Below, in pieces: positions 1 through 10,423 of a DNA stretch of 64,000 nucleotides; positions within the stretch are counted from its first letter, which is position 1, and each line of letters starts with the position of its first letter. This stretch comes from Plantago ovata (Eukaryota > Streptophyta > Magnoliopsida > Lamiales > Plantaginaceae), in the NCBI GenBank assembly GCA_028274465.1, contig CM051457.1, forward strand, positions 69,476,496-69,540,495, given 5' to 3'. The notes under the pieces are model-generated. The model was given only the letters and a program-made list of their open reading frames with translations, was not told the DNA's origin and ran no database searches. The position numbers were made by a program, and so were the translations under genes.

Positions 1-758
1 TTCTCAGTTTTCTCCGAAAATCATACTTTTCCAGACCTACATTCTTACCTTTCTCTGTAGTTTTAGGTAGGGACTTCCCAGAGCCTGTTCTGGGCGTTCG
101 TAGCTTAGGGGACACTTTTTCATAGCAGATTGGAGCTTGTAGGATCGCAATTCTTCGGAGATTTACAACCTTCGGTAACATTGTATCTTACAGTTTATTC
201 TACTTATTTTTATATCTTTCAACATGTTTTCTTCTATGATTTCTGTTGATTGCATGCCTATTATGAGTAGCTAAACTTATCGTTGGTGGTAGTATGTGAA
301 TTCTTAGCGAAGGGAAGATAATCATGCTAATGGCTATATCGCGCATTATACTCCGTGTTATTGCTTTATTTCGTTGATCAGGCTCAGCCTAAATTCTCGT
401 ATGTTGTATTAATTATTTTGCACAATTGGACCCTCGTCGACCTGTACGCGAGTTTATCTTCGTAGTGTTGAATAATTACGGAACACATAATGACAATAGT
501 GATTGACTTGTCAGACCCATTACCTTCGTAGTGCTTAATAATTGCAACAGGACATTAGATTGATCAAAGATCTCCATGCAAGACCGAGGAATTTGTGCAT
601 GATTATCGACCCGTTATGCTTTGAAGGATCATACTATCACCAATCTCCATTATCTGCTAGAAACCCCTTTGCTATTACGTCTGCTGTTTTATATTCTCTT
701 GTTAAATAGATAAAGCTAGTTATAGTCCTGAGAGAACGACACTCGAGTCATTTTACCG
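1..758 (+). repeat. Element B 5' LTR, left part
   Basis: This stretch aligns base for base with 16437-17175 of the 3' LTR of B. It starts just after the TATA region and stops where element A is inserted. The remaining ~90 bases of this LTR follow A at 10185-10278. Confidence 0.88.
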
Positions 759-763
759 CTACA

Positions 764-2054
764 TGATGAATGTGTATTTTACACTTTCATTCGAGTCTTT
801 TTCACCTATTTTAGCTATCCTCTATGTTAATTTAGCTATATTTTAATGCATTTTATTAGAATAGCGTCACGTTTCCCTTTAGATTTTATTTTACAGGTTT
901 TGGTTGAAATTCAAAGATTTCCGGGCAATTATATTGAAGTTGACAAGGAATTGGTGTTCCAGAAGCCTATTTGGAGTATCTGAAGGTTTCCTGATAGGAT
1001 TTGAAGTCTAGGGACCGAATCTGGAAGTTAGAAGGCTACTAGAAGTCAGAAACCGAGTCCGAAAAGGGGAAGAAATCCAAAAACGCGTCGAAAACGCGGA
1101 ATTCCGCGAAAAACTCTCCGGGGCGAACCGCCCCACACCAGGCGAACCGCCCGGTGTGTGGGGCGAACTGCCCCACAGTATTTCGGGGCCTATATATAGT
1201 TGCTCAGTTTTCTCCGAAAATCATATCTTTCCAGACCTACTTTCTCACCTCTCTCTGTAGTTTTAGGTAGGAACTTCTCGGGGCCTGTCCTGGGAGTTCC
1301 GTAGCTTAGGGGATACTTTTTCATAGTGGATTGGAGCTCGTAGGATCGCAATTATTCGGAGATTGACAACCTTCGGTAACTTGTATCTTACAGTTTAATT
1401 TACTTATTTTATATATCTTTCAATATATTTTCTTCTATGATTTCTGTTGATTGCATGCCTATTATGAGTAGCTAAACTTATCGTTGGTGGTAGTATGTGA
1501 ATTGTTAGCGAAGGGAAGATAATCATCCTAATGGCTATATCGCGCATTATACTCCGTGTCATTGCTTTATTTCGTTGATCAGGCACAACCTAAATTCTCG
1601 TATGTTGTATTAATTATTATGCACAATTGGACACTTGTCGACCATCAGACCAATTATCTTTGTAGTGTTGAATAATTACGGAACACATTAGGACAATAGT
1701 GATTGACTTGTCAGACCAATTATCTTCGTAGTGCTTAATATTTGCAACAGGACACTAGATTGATTCAAAGATCTCTATGCAAGACCGAGGAATTTATGCA
1801 TGATTATCGACCCGTTATGCTAAGAAGGATCATACTATCACCAATCTCCATTATCTGTTAGAAAAACCCCCTTGCTATCTGTTTGCTGTTTTTATATTCT
1901 AAATTAGATTTGATAAAGCTAGTTATAGTCCTGAGAGAACGACACTCGAGTCATTCTACTGCTACACTACGGTTTTCATTGTAGTTGTGGATTGCCTTTG
2001 GCTAATTACAAATATTATTTGCTGAATTAGAATCTGACAAATTCCGGTTCATCA
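764..2054 (+). repeat. Element A 5' LTR
   Basis: About 1.29 kb, bounded by TGATGAATG and GGTTCATCA. It contains a palindrome array and TATA box near 1119-1198 and matches 8919-10184 closely. Confidence 0.93.
1119..1198 (+). promoter_or_regulatory. LTR promoter of A: GC palindromes plus TATA box
   Basis: Several copies of the GGGGCGAACCGCCCC-type palindrome lie just upstream of TATATATA (1191-1198). The LTR transcript probably starts a few tens of bases further on, near the conserved TTGCTCAG. The same layout recurs in the other LTRs of the window. Confidence 0.65.
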
Positions 2055-2057
2055 AAT

Positions 2058-2075
2058 TGGCGCCGCTGCCGGGGA
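2058..2075 (+). other. Primer binding site of A (tRNA-Asp)
   Basis: TGGCGCCGCTGCCGGGGA starts three bases after the 5' LTR. It is complementary to the 3' end of plant tRNA-Asp with a single difference. Confidence 0.85.
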
Positions 2076-2304
2076 CTATACTCCTTTTTTCTGTTTAATT
2101 TGTTTATATTTACAGCTTTAGATTCCTAATTCAACTAGTTTTAGTTTTCCTTTTTAATCTCTCTCTGATACTGCTTCCTAGTCTGTTTCTAATTCTCCTT
2201 TCCTAGCCTTAGTAGTATTCGATATCTAGAAATATTCACGATTTTTGAAATTTCTAACGAGGCTAATTTTAGTTTTGAGTTACTCCTGATACAGATTTCC
2301 AAGT

Positions 2305-3500
2305 ATGACGACCTTAAAAGCCCGCTTGACACCGACGTTCTCGCAAGTCAGGAGGGGGTCAGCTATATACTTGGAAGAAGAGTTATCGGGGTACGAGGTA
2401 ACAAGCACCATAGTGAGAAGGATACCAAGGTTCGAAGAAGGAGAGGGTATGAATCCAATAAGCTTCATCAGGTCCTATGAAGAGGAGATAGCAAAAGTTC
2501 CAGCAAAGGGGTTCACCGAGGATCAATTATGCAGGAAATTATTTCCTTTTGCTTTGGGATATGAACCGAGGATATGGATAGCAAGGTTAGCACCAGGATC
2601 ACTGAGGACCTGGAGCCAAGTAGTAGAGGAGTTCTTGGCACGTTTCATGCCTTACCATGAGACGATTGCAATACGGAATCGGATCGAATACTTCAAGCAA
2701 GGAGAATACGAGCGGTTCTGTGACACCTATGAACGTTTTGAGCTATATAAACGAGAGTGCCCCCACCACCGTTTCGACGATGGGGAGCTGATTTGGTTTT
2801 TTGTTGGAGGACTACGAGATAAAGTTAGGCTTCAAATAGATGGGAGATGAGGAGGTTTAGAAGAATGTACAGTTGAAGAGGCAGTGAAGGTCTTTCAAAC
2901 GTACGCCAATGGATCCGCACAATCCGAGAAAATAATGTCGAATGAAGTCGCCAACATATACTCAAATCAAGACGAAACTGACGGGTTATACGAAGACTAC
3001 TCTAAGGACGAAGACATCAATGAGGAGGAGGAACTTGCGTTTTACGCAGGGATTAAGGCCTTTGAGAGTGTCTTCGAGGTAGCACACGCAGGGCAAGCTG
3101 AGAACAATCTTCGCATCGAGAAGGCTTTTGAAGCAATCGAAGTAACTGAGCAACTTATCAAAAAACTTAGCCTACTGAAGTGTGGAAGGTGTGGTAAAGA
3201 AGTCGAGGATACCCCGCAGGAAGTAGTGAGCAAGCCACCCGAGGTGAGGAGCGAATCGCCCCCTAAATCCAGGGAACCGGTCAATCCTAGTCCTGCCGAT
3301 GAGACATCTGAAGCTGATCCTGAGCAACCTCCAGCTGTTGCAACTGAGGAGAATGAGTGCGAAGAAGTGAATCTACTGCTCCGAGGAGGCAAGATGACCA
3401 AAATCTCTAACTTCGTACGTCCTAAGCGGGTGGAATCTACTGAGATCGATAATAGAGGGCCAAGCACAGAACAAGAGGATTGCGGAAGTTCCTAAGAACC
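2305..3500 (+). pseudogene. Element A gag region
   Basis: Remains of the capsid gene. The first half has the retrotransposon gag fold signature (PFALGYEPRIWI, LRTWSQVVEEFLARF, YERFCDTYERFELYKRECPHH, IWFFVGGL), which shapes the particle. The second half is acidic and rich in Glu, Pro and Ser, with a short Cys pair (CGRCGKE) but no classical CCHC knuckle. Its gag is distinct from that of elements B, C and E. It is broken; D carries the closest relative at 49560-50749. Confidence 0.85.
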
Positions 3501-3879
3501 TCAAGAAGTTCCAGAAAGAAATGATGAACCAAGACCATCTATAATAGACATAGATGATGACGAAGTCGAAGTTGGAACTAGTATACCAGGACAACTTCAC
3601 AAATCTTCCAATCCATATGTGCCTCCGAAGCCACATGTGCCATACCCGAGTCGGATTAAACCAGCCAAGAAGGATATTCAAGATTCACCCTTATTCCAAC
3701 GCCTGTCAAAGGTGGAAGTCAATGTACCTCTCTTAGAGTTAATCCCAAACATCCCAGCTTATACGAAATTCTTTCGTGAGATCAAGAACAAAAGGATTAC
3801 TTCCGGAAAGGAAGTGAATGGGGTTGAAATAGTCAACTCGATTGCCGGATTGCCCATGAAGTAAAAGGATCCTGGAAGC

Positions 3880-4300
3880 TTCATCATCGACATCGCCTTA
3901 GGGAATGGACGCACTACAAAAGCAATGCTCGACTTAGGAGCTAGCATTAACTTAATGCCGTATTCAGTATACAAGGCCCTGGAACTCGGAGAATTAACAC
4001 CAACTGATATGGTCGTCCAAATGGCATGCCAAAGTGTGAAGTGGCCAGTCGGGATAATAGAGGACGTCCTTGTGAAAGTGGACAAATTGATAATCCCAGC
4101 TGATTTTGTAGTAATGAAGTCCGCGGACGAGGGAAAGAGCCACATCCGTGAGCACGTAGTGCTACTTGGGAGACCATTCATGGCAACCACCAACACATGC
4201 CTTGAACTTAAGGGCAAGAAAATAACCATGGAGGTAATGGGCGAGAAGATTGAGTTGGTAGGATGTAGCATCAGAGATAAGGAAGTTGCGGAGGAGTTAA
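3880..4300 (+). pseudogene. Element A protease domain
   Basis: A retropepsin-like aspartic protease domain, recognised by MLDLGASINLMP, the Athila form of the D-T/S-G active site, and by the downstream VVLLGRPFMATT. Such enzymes cleave the polyprotein. It lies between gag and RT as expected and is part of a broken pol region. Confidence 0.85.
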
Positions 4301-4769
4301 AATTTGTCGATTGCTACGAATCCGTAATTCCCGAATTTCATCATTGCCATGGTGAGCGCGAACCACTTGAGGAGGCACTAACAATGCAAGCTGAGACGTG
4401 CTACGTGACCGAAGAGGCAAGGGAACTAGTTGAAATAATGGATAGCACCCCAGAAACTCCTGCAGGAGAAGAGGTACTTGAACCTTTAGATGATGAAGAA
4501 GAAAGAGGGTTTCCTGAGGAACCTAGCTTAGAATTGAAACCACTTCCTGCGCACCTCAAGTATGTGTACTTGGGGGAAATTCAGAAGAAGCCTGTAATTG
4601 TCTCCTCACATCTCTCCGACAATGAAGAAAGTAAGCTGATTGAAGTATTGAAGGAAAATTCGGCAGCTATAGGATGGGGAATCAGTGATATCAAGAAAAT
4701 TAGCCCTACAAGATGCGTGCACAACATCACTCTAGAACAAGATGCCAAACCCGTTAGGCAACCTCAGCG

Positions 4770-6060
4770 AAGAATAAATCCAGCCATGCAAGAGGTGGTA
4801 AAAAAGGAAGTGATCAAGTTGCTCGATGCTGATATGATTTACCCCATTCCTGATAGTCGATGGGTGAGCCCGGTACATGTAGTTCCTAAGAAATCGGGAG
4901 TCACGGTAGAAGAGAATGAGAAGGGAGAATTGGTACCGGTTAGGAAGACCACTGGATGTCGGATGTGCATTGACTATAGAAGATTAAATGCCGCCACTAA
5001 AAAGACCACTTCCCTTTACCATTTATAGATGACATGCTAAACCGCCTTGCGGGGTGGAAGTTTTATTGTTTTCTTGATGGTTTATCAGGTTTCTACCAGA
5101 TTCCAATTGCACCGGAGGATCAGGAGAAGACAACATTCACTTGCCCATTCGGAACATTTGCCTATAGGAGGATGCCATTTGGACTATGCAATGCTCCCGC
5201 CACTTTTCAAAGGTGCATGCTTTCTGTTTTCTCTGACATGGTTACTAAATTTGTTGAAGTTTTCTTGGATGATTTTTCCCTTATTGGTGATTCCTTTGAT
5301 GAATGCTTACAAAGATTAGATCTAGTTTTGAAAAGGTGCATCGAATGCAACTTGACCTTAAGCTGGGAAAAGCGTCATTATATGGTTAGAGAAGGCATTG
5401 TTCTAGGACATATAGTTTCTGAAAGGGGTATTGAGGTAGACAAGGCTAAGATTGAAATCATTGAAAAACTTCCCCCACCTACTTGTGTGAAAGAATTGCA
5501 GTCTTTTCTTGGCCATGTAGGTTTTCATAGGAGGTTTATTAAAGATTTTTCGAAAATTGCCAAACCTTTAAGTAGCTTGCTTGCTAAAGATGTGGTTTTC
5601 CATTTCTCTAATGATTGCTTAGTTGCTTTTAATACCCTTAAGGAAAAGCTTGTTTCTGCCCCCATTGTTGTGCCACCTGACTGGAATCTTCCTTTCGAAA
5701 TTATGTGTGATGCTTCGAATATTTTGCTATGGGAGTTGTTTTATGCCAAAAAGTTGATAAGCAGTATCGTGTGATTTATTATGTTAGTAAGACTCTAGAC
5801 TCTGCGCAGGTTAATTATACAACTACTGAAAAGGAATTTTTAGCTGTTGTCTTTGCTTTACAAAAGTTTAGGTGTTATTTAATTGGTCATCCTGTGAATG
5901 TCCATACTGATCATGCTGCTTTGAGACATTTGATAGCTAAGCAAGATTCTAAGCCTAGATTAAACCGTTGGGTCCTTTTGCTGCAAGACTTTGATTTGAC
6001 CATAGTGGATAGAGCCAGTAGGGAGAATTTAGTAGCAGATCATTTATCAAGAATACCTAA
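4770..6060 (+). pseudogene. Element A reverse transcriptase and RNase H
   Basis: The RT fingers and palm run from about 4770 to 5600 (WVSPVHVVPKK, CIDYRRLN, FLDGLSGFYQIPIAPEDQEKT, a DD-containing catalytic loop near 5270). RNase H follows from about 5690 to 6060 ([40 protein letters not shown]). These domains copy the RNA genome into DNA and degrade the template. The sequence is close to D (about 47000-48290, opposite strand). The region is broken. Confidence 0.9.
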
Positions 6061-6279
6061 TATCCCTGTTGATCCAATACCCATCAATGAAGACCTTCCC
6101 GATGAGCACTTGATGAAGGCTCATGAAGAGCCATTGTATGCAGATATTGTAAACTATTTGGCTATGAATGTTTGCCCTACTAACTTTTCAGCCTCGGACA
6201 AGAGAGCTCTTGCTAAGCAATGCAGGACTTACATATGGGATGACCCGCATCTATTCAAAGAAGGAGCTGATGGGATTCT

Positions 6280-7435
6280 AAGGAGGTGCGTGCCACAAGA
6301 AGAGCAACAAAGTGTACTGAGCCATTGCCATGAGCTTAATTGTGGGGGGCACTACAGTGGATTGAAGACAGCACGCAAGGTACTACAAGCAGGATTTTTC
6401 TGGCCGACAATATACAAAGATGCTCGAAATTTTGTGAAGAATTGTGACCCATGTCAACGAGGTGGTGGTATCGGCAAGAAAGATGAAATGCCCCTTCAAG
6501 GGAATCTAGTGGTAGAACCTTTCGATGTATGGGGCATTGATTTTATGGGACCATTTCCAAACAGTGGAGGCTATGAATACATTCTTGTTGTAGTGGACTA
6601 TGTGACTAAATGGGTGGAGGCAATTCCTACAAAGACAAATGACGGCGCAGTGGTTATGAAGTTCTTGAAGGAAGTAATTTTCTCGAGATTTGGGTGCCCT
6701 AGGACAATCATTAGCGATGGAGGGTCACACTTCGTCAATAGAACGTTTGCCTCCCTTCTTAAGAGATATAGTGTCCACCATAGCATAGCTACACCTTATC
6801 ACCCACAGACGTCGGGACAAGTCGAAGTCAGCAACCGTTAAATAAAGAAGATCCTGGAGCGAGTAGTGAAGCCTAGTAGGAAGGATTGGGCAGGAAAACT
6901 GAATGATGCACTTTGGGCATACAGGACTAGCTACAAGACGGTGATCGGGACCACTCCGTACAGACTTGTGAATGGGAAAGCATGCCATCTTCCCGTAGAA
7001 CTGGAACACAAGGCATATTGGGCCATTAAAGCACTCAATCTTGATATAGGAAAAGCTGGCGAGGAACGATTGTTGCAACTAGATGAGCTCGATGAATTAC
7101 GACTAGGTGCCTATGAAAATGCCAAAATCTACAAGGAACGTACTAAGAAGTATCATGATCGTGGTATAGTACGTAAGGAATTGATTCCTGGACAAAAAAC
7201 TTTGGTATTTAATTCTCACCTTCGACTATTTCCTGGGAAGCTCCGTACTCGTTGGGATGGACCGTACGAAATTATCGAAGTTGCTCCACATGGAGCTGTA
7301 AAACTCTTCGATCCAAAGACGGGGAATACCTTCAAGGTGAATGGCCAGCGAGTGAAGCCGTACTTCGAGATATCCAGTGATCAAAGGAAGGTTGATCACC
7401 TCGAGCTTACCCTTACCAACACCACTGAAGGTTAG
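6280..7435 (+). pseudogene. Element A integrase
   Basis: The HHCC zinc finger is at about 6320-6465 ([14 protein letters not shown] ... CDPCQRGG). The DDE core follows at about 6530-6840 ([28 protein letters not shown]), then a C-terminal region to about 7435 with [11 protein letters not shown] and [10 protein letters not shown], typical of Athila integrases. It inserts the DNA copy and leaves 5-bp target duplications, which fits what flanks A. It is broken. Confidence 0.9.
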
Positions 7436-8918
7436 TGTGTTTTCTCACGAGTTTGATTGAGTATTATAGGTCACTGATACAAGCATTAGCTTTCACCTTG
7501 GATCCACTTTCGACGTTCGGGACGAGCGACGACGTTCAGGTTTGGGGAGGAGGTTATCGCTGGTTATCTCTATACTTATCTTGCTTATGATAACTCGTGA
7601 AATTTTTTGCATTTGCACGTTTACTGCTTTCCTAGGATAGTCTTGCATGTTTTATATGGAGTTTATTGCCGAATTTTTTGAACTTTTTTATTTGGTGGAT
7701 CAACCAACTATGCCATTAATCGTATGCTTCATCTCTATGTATTTGTTTGAGGTTTTTCTCGCTTGGCTTGTCACATTTATGTATTGCACTTAGTTAAGCT
7801 TGATAGTCTCGACATCACTTAGTGGTGTTTTCTCTACTGCGGTTCACGAAGGCCTTTATAATAGGATGATGCATGTTAGGGTCTTATGGTTGTTTTCCCG
7901 AGTAATTATGTACCTAAGAGGCAACAAGTCTTCACCATGCTTTGAGATTGCTAAATGCCTAGGAAGTAGGTAGTGTGAGGTTGTGTGATCCTTTGTTTAT
8001 AACCTATTCTTCCGAATAGGTTTGGGGAGGGGGTTACACCATCATTAGACTTGTTTCTGTTTTTCATTTTTCGTATCGTGAGTTTATTTTTCATTTTTCG
8101 TGAATTTTGTACTCCAACCTATTCTTTCAAATAGGTTAGGGGAAGTCGTGTGAGTCATTTTGTTTCTCTTTTTGTTATGCTACTGCTGGCTAGAAAAAAA
8201 ATCTTTAATAAAAAAGAAAGAAAAAAATTCCAGAAAAAAAGAGAAAAAGAAAAAAGAAAAAGGAATTTGGAAAGAAAAAAAAGAAAAAAAAGAAGGGTCC
8301 AAAAAAGAAAGCCAAATAGAAGTTTAGCAAAGTGATTGAGTCTTTTCCATTTTTGTAATGTTCGTAATCGTGTTTTTCTATTTTTTATCTTATTTGTCTT
8401 GAGTGTCATCTGTTCTAGACCACCCTCGTCCTGCCATTCAGGAAGTGGTGAATAGTTTAAGACTTTACTTGAGAGATGGGTAGAATAGGGGAGTGTTATC
8501 TTTTATAGGGAACCCTCCTTCGTTTGATGAGAGCCAGTACTGGTTCGACCTCTTTTGAGGAAAAGTCTTAACATGGTGGAACAGCAGTAAGTCCTAAGTT
8601 TCATAGGCACGGGGCAACCATTCGTATCTTAGCATGCTTCATTACGTCGTCACTGACTAGGTCCAGGTAGAGAATGTTACGAGAGACTATCTTGTCTTGA
8701 CATAAGTGCTTATGTGGATGTGTATAAGTCAATCGAGGTATTCTTCAACCTATATTCATGCTTTGATTTATATGGTTTTTATTCATATGTTTTTTGGTAG
8801 ATTCAGTAGATTGGTTCATTTTATTTGGCATGAGACTCCATTTTGTGTCTTGCATGTTTTTTGTATTAGAGTCTAGCTTAGTTGCTTGAGGACAAGCAAA
8901 GGTTCGGTTTGGGGAGTT
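7436..8918 (+). other. Element A 3' noncoding region with polypurine tract
   Basis: About 1.5 kb without a supported gene, conserved in all five Ty3/gypsy elements here. It holds two palindromes with AACCTATTC and GAATAGGTT arms (8001-8022, 8116-8137), an A/G-rich stretch (about 8195-8330) that mimics a Lys-rich frame, and the plus-strand priming tract GGTTTGGGGAGTT that ends just before the 3' LTR. Confidence 0.85.
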
Positions 8919-10184
8919 TGATGAATGTGTATTTTACACTTTCATTCGAGTCTTTTTCACCTATTTTAGCTATCCTCTAAGTTAATTTAGCTATATTTTA
9001 ATGCATTTTATTAGAATAGTGTCACGTTTCCCTTTAGATTTTATTTTACAGGTTTTGGTTGAAATTCGAAGATTTCCGGGCAATTATATTGAAGTTGACA
9101 AGGAATTGGTGTTCCAGAAGCCTATTTGGAGTATCTGAAGGTTTCCGGATAGGATTTGAAGTCTAGGGGCCGAATCTGGAAGTTAGAAGGCTACTAGAAG
9201 TCGGAAACCGAGTCCGAAAAGGGGAAGAAATCCAAAAACACGTCGAAAATGCGGAATTCCGCCCCACACCGGGCGGTCGCCCGGTGTGTGGGGCGAACCG
9301 CCCCACAGTATTTCGGGGCCTATATATAGTTGCTCAGTTTTCTCCGAAAATCATATCTTTCCAGACCTACTTTCTCACCTCTCTCTGTAGTTTTAGGTAG
9401 GAACTTCCCAGGGCCTGTCCTGGGAGTTCCGTAGCTTAGGGGATACTTTTTCATAGCGGATTGGAGCTCGTAGGATCGCAATTCTTCGGAGATTGACAAC
9501 CTTCGGTAACTTGTATCTTACAGTTTAATCTACTTATTTTATATATCTTTCAATATGTTTTCTTCTATGATTTCTGTTGATTGCATGCCTATTATGAGTA
9601 GCTAAACTTATCGTTGGTGGTAGTATGTGAATTCTTAGCGAAGGGAAGATAATCATGCTAATGGCTATATCGCGCATTATACTCCGTGTCATTGCTTTAT
9701 TTCGTTGATCAGGCACAGCCTAAATTCTCGTATGTTGTATTAATTATTATGCACAATTGGACACTTGTCGACCATCAGACCAATTATCTTCGTAGTGTTG
9801 AATAATTACGGAACACATTAGGACAATAGTGATTGACTTGTCAGACCAATTATCTTCGTAGTGCTTAATATTTGCAACAGGACACTAGATTGATTCAAAG
9901 ATCTCTATGCAAGACCGAGGAATTTATGCATGATTATCGACCCGTTATGCTAAGAAGGATCATACTATCACCAATCTCCATTATCTGTTAGAAAAACCCC
10001 CTTGCTATCTGTTTGCTGTTTTTGTATTCTAAATTAGATTTGATAAAGCTAGTTATAGTTCTGAGAGAACGACACTCGAGTCATTCTACTGCTACACTAC
10101 GGTTTTCGTTGTAGTTGTGGATTGCCTTTGGCTAATTACAAATATTATTTGCTGAATTAGAATCTGACAAATTCCGGTTCATCA
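8919..10184 (+). repeat. Element A 3' LTR
   Basis: About 1.27 kb, matching 764-2054. The palindrome array (about 9259-9307) is shorter than in the 5' copy; the TATA box is at 9321-9328. It ends TTCATCA at the CTACA target copy. Confidence 0.93.
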
Positions 10185-10189
10185 CTACA

Positions 10190-10278
10190 CTACGGTTTTC
10201 GTTGTAGTTTTGGATTGCCTTTGGCTAAATAACAAATAATATTTGACTGAACCGGAACCAACAAATCCGCGTTCATCA
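10190..10278 (+). repeat. Element B 5' LTR, right part
   Basis: This continues the LTR that is interrupted at 758. It matches 17196-17284 and ends GCGTTCATCA directly before the primer site. Confidence 0.9.
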
Positions 10279-10281
10279 AAT

Positions 10282-10299
10282 TGGCGCCGTTGCCGGGGA
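10282..10299 (+). other. Primer binding site of B (tRNA-Asp)
   Basis: TGGCGCCGTTGCCGGGGA is a perfect complement of the tRNA-Asp 3' end. Confidence 0.9.
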
Positions 10300-10423
10300 C
10301 TATACTCCTTTTTTCTGTTTAATTTGTTTATATTTTCAGCTTTCAATTCCTAATTCTATTAGTTTTAGTTTTCCTTTTTAATCTCTCTCTGATACTGCTT
10401 TCCTAGTCTATTACAGATAGTGT

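Larger units (their letters stand above)
764..10184 (+). mobile_element. Element A: Athila-type Ty3/gypsy retrotransposon
   Basis: A full-length element with two LTRs (764-2054 and 8919-10184). It is flanked by the 5-bp target duplication CTACA at 759-763 and 10185-10189, and its LTRs begin TGATGA and end TCATCA. The internal order is tRNA-Asp primer site, gag, protease, reverse transcriptase, RNase H, integrase, long 3' noncoding region and polypurine tract. The domain wording (protease with DLGASINLMP, the RT stretch AYRRMPFGLCNAPATFQRC, integrase with [15 protein letters not shown]) is typical of the Athila branch. All parts are present but the coding region is broken about six times. The LTRs differ by about 2% by hand count apart from one length change, so the insertion is young. 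Confidence 0.93.

Noticed and set aside
1404-1586. A 60-codon frame repeated in several LTRs (also 9534-9716, 51466-51648)
   Set aside because: It recurs only because the LTR recurs; no domain, and it lies on the strand opposite to the element.
8150-8335. Lys-rich open frame (also at 15236-15499, 60004-60297 and, reversed, in C and D)
   Set aside because: It follows the purine-rich stretch of the conserved 3' noncoding region; the composition alone makes the frame and it is not conserved at codon level.
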